A model generated the notes under the pieces. It ran no database searches. It had not been told where the DNA came from and worked only from the letters and a program-made list of their open reading frames with translations. This document shows positions 60,751 through 64,000 of a stretch of DNA of 64,000 bases, one piece after another. The position numbers were made by a program, and so were the translations under genes. Within the stretch, counting starts at the first letter, position 1. Each line of letters opens with the position of its first letter. Source of the DNA: DASYGT01 sp035999365 (GTDB lineage Bacteria; Actinomycetota; Actinomycetes; Mycobacteriales; Jatrophihabitantaceae); contig DASYGT010000048.1 in the NCBI GenBank assembly GCA_035999365.1, positions 16,128-80,127 of the forward strand, written 5' to 3'.

Positions 60751-60779
60751 TGCAACCGAGCGGTGCTGTTCCTCGGTTT
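60751..60779 (+). promoter_or_regulatory. ECF-type promoter element 3 (TGCAACC-N16-CGGTTT)
   Basis: TGCAACC at 60751-60757 and CGGTTT at 60774-60779 are 16 bp apart. It directs transcription into the gene-free stretch with tandem repeats and hairpins. A transcript start near 60786 would fall on an ATG (60786-60788) of a 24-codon frame ending at 60860, for which there is no other support. Confidence 0.55.
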
Positions 60780-60963
60780 ATCCAGATGCGGTCCTTCGTA
60801 CCAACCTCGGCCTGCCCCGCGGCACGAGGGACCGTCGCGATGATTCGGCCGTTTGAGTAGGGCGGACCGAATCTCGCACCGTGTCGGCCGGGGTTCAGCG
60901 ACCGGTACTCGCTGAGAACTCCACCTCGGCCGGCACGGTCGTCAGCTGCGACGCCGCGACGCG

Positions 60964-61045
60964 GTGAAGAGGTCGTCGTGAAGAGGGTGTACGCGTGTGA
61001 AGAGGGTGTACGCGTGAAGAGGTTGTACGCGTGAAGAGGGTGTAG
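60964..61045. repeat. Tandem repeat of a 17-bp unit, about five copies
   Basis: Units start at 60964, 60978, 60997, 61014 and 61031 and share GTGAAGAGGGTGTACGC with small changes. The second copy is 19 bp, the first is shortened to 14, and the last merges into the left arm of the following inverted repeat. The unit is not a multiple of three, so it is unlikely to be coding. Confidence 0.9.
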
Positions 61046-61096
61046 TGCCGCACCGTGGTCGGCGATGCCGGTCGCAGACCGCGGCACTACACCCTC
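61036..61096. repeat. Perfect 16-bp inverted repeat
   Basis: GAGGGTGTAGTGCCGC (61036-61051) and GCGGCACTACACCCTC (61081-61096) are exact reverse complements around a 29-base loop. The left arm overlaps the last tandem repeat. It has no T-run, so it is not a standard terminator. It could be an RNA structure, a binding site or a mobile-element end. Confidence 0.9.
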
Positions 61097-61127
61097 GCGG
61101 GCCGGCATCCAGCAGGAGCCGAACCCG

Positions 61128-61179
61128 AGTGGAGCCCGCCGGCCCGGAAGGGGCATTCGCCGGTACGGCGGGCTCCACT
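61128..61179. repeat. Perfect 14-bp inverted repeat
   Basis: AGTGGAGCCCGCCG (61128-61141) and CGGCGGGCTCCACT (61166-61179) are exact reverse complements around a 24-base loop. It follows the 16-bp inverted repeat by 31 bases, so the stretch can form two neighbouring hairpins of similar size. Confidence 0.9.
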
Positions 61180-61236
61180 AAGAGAACGTCTCGAGCACCC
61201 TCGTGGGATGCATGCCGAGACGCGACAACTGTCAGC

Positions 61237-61986
61237 TCACAGGTAGGCGAAGACGTCGTCCACGCGCGACGGCTCGCCGAAGTTGCTGCGATCGCAGCGC
61301 ACCGTTCCGGCGAATGCGCCGTCGACGTAGGTCGCCCCGGCAGACAGTGCCGCCATGAGGTGGTCTCCTGTCGCCACGCCGGACGCGAGTACTGCTGGTC
61401 GGCTGGCCGGTGCGGCGAGGGTGACGTTCTCGACGAGCCGCTGGGCAGCGGATGGACTCGTTCCGAACTCGAACCGCGTCTCCTCGAATGCACACTCGTG
61501 GAATGCAGCGGCAGCCTTCGCCGGCTCGTAGGACAGGCGCACGCCGATCTCGAATAGACGCCGCAGCGTCGTCGCGACTGCATCGAAACGCTCGGCCGAG
61601 CACCCGCCCAGTTCGATCGTCAGGTGCCGACCCGACACGCGTGACGTCGCCATGGTGCGGGACAGGAGCCGGGGGAGCGAACTGTGCTCGCACAGTTCGC
61701 TCGCGTCGATCGGAACGGAGATGCGCGGCGCTCGCCAATGACCAGCGTGGCACCAGTAGCTTGCTTTCGACAACGCGGTCATCAAGAGAAATTCCGTGCG
61801 CTCGGCGATTGCCCCTGCTGCTCCGCATCGGTGTCGTGACTGCGGTGCAAGACCGAGCCAGTGACGTGAGGTCCAATCCGGAGTCGCGCGGTATCGCGCG
61901 ACCACCAGCCCCGGCAATGTCGCGATGGGTTCGTATCTCAAGGCCAGCAGGTCGAGAGTTCCCGAGTGGAACCGCGTGGTCATCAT
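61237..61986 (-). CDS. Degenerate EAL-domain protein
   Basis: This 249-residue protein aligns with the c-di-GMP phosphodiesterase EAL fold: ALRYEPIATLPGLVVARYRA at the position of the EAL strand, ISVPIDASELCEHSSLPRLL, RHLTIELGG, and near the end VLASGVATGDHLMAALSAGA. The EAL signature itself is lost (VARYRA) and most metal-binding acids are absent, so catalysis is unlikely. It may bind c-di-GMP or a protein. GAGGG lies upstream of ATG 61986. A 23-codon frame (62054-61983) overlaps the start as ATGA. Confidence 0.65.
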   Translation of the reverse strand: MMTTRFHSGTLDLLALRYEPIATLPGLVVARYRATPDWTSRHWLGLAPQSRHRCGAAGAIAERTEFLLMTALSKASYWCHAGHWRAPRISVPIDASELCEHSSLPRLLSRTMATSRVSGRHLTIELGGCSAERFDAVATTLRRLFEIGVRLSYEPAKAAAAFHECAFEETRFEFGTSPSAAQRLVENVTLAAPASRPAVLASGVATGDHLMAALSAGATYVDGAFAGTVRCDRSNFGEPSRVDDVFAYL

Positions 61987-62118
61987 CGAGCCCTCGCGGT
62001 CTCAACGCGGGCGCCCGACATCACCGCGTGCATTTGCTCAGTCATTGCGTGCATCGATTGATTCCGTTCGGAGGAGATGGCGCTCAGCGCGAGTCGGCCC
62101 CGTACCTGTCACCTAGGA

Positions 62119-62147
62119 AAACTCGCCGACGCGGCAGAACGGTTGCA
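62119..62147 (-). promoter_or_regulatory. ECF-type promoter element 4 (TGCAACC-N17-AGTTT), minus strand
   Basis: On the minus strand TGCAACC (62147-62141) is followed after 17 bp by AGTTT (62123-62119), one base off the CGTTT seen in elements 1 and 2. It directs transcription to the degenerate EAL gene with a leader of about 125 bases. Confidence 0.6.
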
Positions 62148-62182
62148 TGGGCCTGTTCGGCGGTGCTGCCCGCACAGCGGCG

Positions 62183-62211
62183 TGCAACCCCCCAGCGGCA
62201 GCGGTCCGTCT
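62183..62211 (+). promoter_or_regulatory. ECF-type promoter element 5 (TGCAACC-N17-CGTCT)
   Basis: TGCAACC at 62183-62189 and CGTCT at 62207-62211 are separated by 17 bp. The predicted start near 62219 lies about 75 bases before the ATG of the second Thr-rich RRLL membrane protein. Confidence 0.68.
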
Positions 62212-62294
62212 CTTACATCGGGGCGTCAGCGACAAGTCGATCCAAGGAATGGCAAAAGTGATGTCGAGTAACAATTCGGATTCTGCGTACGGTC

Positions 62295-62777
62295 ATGTCT
62301 TCCTCTGGTGACATCCGTCGGCTACTTCAGGTCGCGGCCGATGCCAGCGATGCGCCAGGCGTCCCCTCGCTCCGCCTGCGGCTCGCGAATGTGCGAGACC
62401 AGCGATCGCGCCGGCGACGAGCCACCATCGCCGGCGCGTCCGGGTGCCTGTGCACCGTCGGGGCGTTCATCGCCGGGTCCGAGGTGAGCGGCGGTGCGGC
62501 CACGCCGCACGTGGCCCCGTCGCCCAGTGCGTCGACAGACACGGTCATCCGTACCCAGACCGCCGCCATCGAACCCGCCGCGCAACGCCCGACAGTCACC
62601 GTCAGTGTGTCTGGGCCCCGGCTGTCGATCGTCCGTCCCGCATCAGGTCGAACGACGAGGACGGTGACACATACCGCGACCACGACCCTCAGCCCGACGG
62701 CCACAACCACCATCACGACGACTCAGACGGTCACTGTGCCGCAGCAGCCGGGGACGTCGTCGAGCGGGAACCAGTGA
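62295..62777 (+). CDS. RRLL-motif membrane protein with Thr-rich tail, second copy
   Basis: This 160-residue paralog of the 57.3 kb protein reads GDIRRLLQVAADASDAP, then an Arg-rich stretch, a membrane helix around residues 42-60, and an outer part ending TRTVTHTATTTL and TTTITTTQTVTVPQQPG. The N-terminal motif and the Thr-Val tail are kept while the rest has diverged. The ribosome-binding site is weak. It converges on the sigma-factor gene, 8 bases from its stop, and has promoter element 5 upstream. Confidence 0.68.
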   Translation: MSSSGDIRRLLQVAADASDAPGVPSLRLRLANVRDQRSRRRRATIAGASGCLCTVGAFIAGSEVSGGAATPHVAPSPSASTDTVIRTQTAAIEPAAQRPTVTVSVSGPRLSIVRPASGRTTRTVTHTATTTLSPTATTTITTTQTVTVPQQPGTSSSGNQ

Positions 62778-62785
62778 GCGCACGC

Positions 62786-63310
62786 CTAGCTCTCGCGCGG
62801 CGCGCCCGCGAGATCGATCGACGACAGGCCGAGGTGACCTGCAAGGGTCGCGAGGCCGCGGCTGGTCTGGCTCTTGACGTTTCCCTCGGAGCACCCCAAC
62901 GCGGCCGCGGTATCGGCGACGGACATGTCGGCGAAGAATCGCAAGACCAAGATCTGGCGCTGCGAGTCGGGTACTCGTGCGAGCGCCGCGCGCACCGCCC
63001 ACTTCTCGTCGTTGGGGTTCTCGGGCGTCGAGACCTCGGGCACGGTGTCGGTGGAAATCTCTACGAGTCGTCGTCGCCGGTATTGATCGATGTGCGTGCG
63101 TACCAGGATCCGCTTGAGGTAGAGCGCAGGCACGTCGACTTCGCAGACCCGATCCATGGAGCGGACCGCCTTGAGATAGGCCGATTGCAGAAGATCCTCG
63201 GCGTCTGGCCAGTTGCCGACGAGAAGGAAGGCAACCTGCCGGAGGAACGACGAGGTCTCCTGGAGGATCACGCCGAACCGCTCCTCCCGCTCACGTCTGG
63301 CGGATCGCAC
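62786..63310 (-). CDS. SigE-family ECF sigma factor
   Basis: This 174-residue sigma factor of the actinobacterial SigE-like ECF family has region 2 (SSFLRQVAFLLVGNWPDAEDLLQSAYLKAV) and region 4 (VPDSQRQILVLRFFADMSVADTAAALGCSEGNVKSQTSRGLATL). GTG 63310 is chosen because AAGGTGG lies seven bases upstream and the protein then begins like its relatives (REREERFGVIL). An in-frame GTG at 63346 is the alternative. It has no co-directional anti-sigma gene. Its own upstream DNA has promoter element 6, suggesting autoregulation. Confidence 0.88.
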   Translation of the reverse strand: MRSARREREERFGVILQETSSFLRQVAFLLVGNWPDAEDLLQSAYLKAVRSMDRVCEVDVPALYLKRILVRTHIDQYRRRRLVEISTDTVPEVSTPENPNDEKWAVRAALARVPDSQRQILVLRFFADMSVADTAAALGCSEGNVKSQTSRGLATLAGHLGLSSIDLAGAPRES

Positions 63311-63481
63311 CTCAGACCCACCTTGCGGGCAGGTGGCTAGGACCACCGAACTGCGGCGGGGACAGGAAAGCGGGCGAGCTCAAGACCCGTGCCTCTTCTC
63401 CGAGTGATGCATGGGGACGGTGGCGACCGGTGCGCGGTGGTTTCAGCCGCAACGTGTATGCGGATGTCCCACCATGGAATG

Positions 63482-63510
63482 GAACGGATCTCGGACCTTT
63501 TGAGGTTGCA
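63482..63510 (-). promoter_or_regulatory. ECF-type promoter element 6 (TGCAACC-N17-CGTTC), minus strand
   Basis: On the minus strand TGCAACC (63510-63504) is followed after 17 bp by CGTTC (63486-63482). It faces the SigE-family sigma gene, with a leader of about 160 bases. Autoregulation is a hallmark of ECF sigma factors and supports assigning all seven elements to this sigma factor. Confidence 0.68.
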
Positions 63511-63613
63511 TCGACTTCGGGCGCGGTCTCGCCCCGCGGCTGTCCGTGAACGAGTGCTTCACCCGAATTGCCCATGCCGAGCGCCACATCGCAGCCTCGC
63601 GAGCGACCTCGGG

Positions 63614-63642
63614 TGCAACCCGCCGCGCGCGCCGATGCGCTT
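63614..63642 (+). promoter_or_regulatory. ECF-type promoter element 7 (TGCAACC-N17-CGCTT)
   Basis: TGCAACC at 63614-63620 and CGCTT at 63638-63642 are separated by 17 bp. The predicted start near 63650 lies about 14 bases before the ATG of the secreted Ser/Thr-rich protein, with its GAGGA ribosome-binding site in between. Confidence 0.65.
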
Positions 63643-63663
63643 TTGCGATGCGTGAGGACATCT

Positions 63664-64000
63664 ATGCCACTGAGGAGCAATGGTCACGTGGACATCAATC
63701 GATGGATCGTCGCGGCTGTCGCAATCGCCGTGGTCACTGTGACAGCGCCGACACTCGCGGCGGCCAGCCAGCCGCTGCACGCCGCGACGGCGTCCCTCGT
63801 CGTTCATGCCGGCGCTGCACGCACCGGGGCTGCCACGACCAGCGCGTCGGCCGGCGCTACCTTCACGGCGCCGGGTGTGGGGCTGGGTGCGATGGACTCG
63901 AGTACATCGAGTCGCGACGTGACGGTGACTGTTGTCGGCAAGCCGAGTACGCCTCCGACGTCATTGAGCACGTCGCCGACCGCACCAGGTCAACCCGGCG
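63664..64000 (+). CDS. Secreted Ser/Thr-rich protein, 5' part only
   Basis: The frame is open from ATG 63664 to the right edge (112 codons). It has a signal peptide (IVAAVAIAVVTVTAPTLAAA, cleavage near residue 35) and a mature part rich in Ala, Ser and Thr, with SRDVTVTVVGKPSTPP near the visible end. This composition recalls the tails of the RRLL proteins, but the RRLL N-terminus is absent. GAGGA lies before the start, and promoter element 7 is directly upstream. Confidence 0.7.
   Translation, partial: MPLRSNGHVDINRWIVAAVAIAVVTVTAPTLAAASQPLHAATASLVVHAGAARTGAATTSASAGATFTAPGVGLGAMDSSTSSRDVTVTVVGKPSTPPTSLSTSPTAPGQPG

Larger units (their letters stand above)
60787..61180 (+). ncRNA. Candidate non-coding RNA downstream of promoter element 3
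   Basis: The 784 bases between 60453 and 61236 hold no convincing gene. From promoter element 3 rightwards the DNA contains 17-bp tandem repeats (60964-61045) and two long perfect inverted repeats (61036-61096 and 61128-61179). A transcript from element 3 would carry two stable hairpins before meeting the convergent EAL-like gene. The start, the end and the very existence of the RNA are inference. A decayed gene is the alternative. Confidence 0.35.
61987..62294. other. Divergent promoter region between EAL-like and RRLL genes
   Basis: This 308-base gap carries promoter elements 4 and 5 back to back, their TGCAACC boxes 35 bp apart. A possible 23-codon leader frame on the minus strand (61983-62054) is the only other thing I see. 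No tRNA or known RNA motif is present. Confidence 0.6.
63311..63663. other. Divergent promoter region between sigma factor and secreted protein
   Basis: These 353 bases hold promoter elements 6 (minus, towards the sigma gene) and 7 (plus, towards the secreted protein), with their TGCAACC boxes 103 bp apart. Short open frames here show no recognisable product. Nothing else is evident. Confidence 0.6.

Noticed and set aside
60689..60757. The facing GGTTGCA/TGCAACC pairs as integron attC or transposon ends
   Set aside because: attC core sites need GTTRRRY, which GTTGCA does not satisfy; arm distances vary (55, 35, 103 bp); no integrase or transposase is present. The downstream boxes at fixed spacing favour promoters.
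60964..61045. Tandem repeats as a CRISPR array
   Set aside because: The units are contiguous, 14-19 bp, with no unique spacers and no cas genes.
60638..61156. A long minus-strand frame across the repeats
   Set aside because: Its translation includes the non-triplet repeats and has no homology-like features, start signal or normal composition; it is probably a high-GC chance frame.

Overview
This is a 64 kb stretch of chromosome from a high-GC actinobacterium. The lineage markers agree: a WhiB1-type protein, a PdtaS sensor kinase, a SigR/RsrA redox pair, a SigF/RsbW pair, nickel superoxide dismutase with its maturation protease, the multifunctional 2-oxoglutarate enzyme Kgd, an F420/luciferase-like oxidoreductase, and many GTG starts with GTGA/ATGA gene overlaps. 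Gene order around aroA-rsgA, sigR-rsrA, pdtaS and whiB1 recalls mycobacteria and streptomycetes. I cannot name the species. No transposons, prophage, CRISPR array, rRNA or tRNA genes are evident.

Layout. 1-7842: phenylacetate degradation (paaI divergent from paaZABCDEK), with a PaaR-type operator between them and a gluconokinase coupled to the end. 7877-12982: a GAF/PP2C phosphatase, then molybdate uptake and molybdenum cofactor genes (HTH-Mop regulator, modABC, moaD). 13108-23887: mixed housekeeping and redox genes, including a divergent soxR / SDR-QueA-like unit, a TetR regulator with a perfect palindrome over the start codon of the secreted-protein gene it faces, hisN and an aminotransferase. 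23908-34647: the conserved core rsgA, aroA, SRAP protein, ybaK, sigR-rsrA, solute symporter, pdtaS, whiB1 and a lipid kinase. 34750-41620: a small secreted peptide, the sodN-phosphatase-rsbW-sigF operon opposite sodX, malic enzyme, a MocR regulator facing a YczE-type membrane protein, and a 30-residue membrane protein with its own terminator. 41447-52253: kgd and partners, an ABC exporter, a thioesterase and flavin/F420 oxidoreductases.

52370-64000 is accessory in character: secreted and membrane proteins of unknown function, a lone P450, and a SigE-family ECF sigma factor. Here I find the most interesting signal of the window. Seven copies of one promoter-like element, TGCAACC - 16 or 17 bp - CGTTT-like, lie in the intergenic DNA between 57.2 and 63.7 kb. 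Six form three back-to-back pairs. They face the sigma-factor gene itself, three paralogous membrane proteins sharing an N-terminal RRLL..AAD motif, a degenerate EAL-domain protein, a secreted Ser/Thr-rich protein, and one gene-free stretch carrying tandem repeats and two long hairpins. The simplest reading is an autoregulated ECF sigma regulon for cell-surface proteins, with the RRLL proteins as candidate anti-sigma or signalling partners. This is inference from sequence pattern only.
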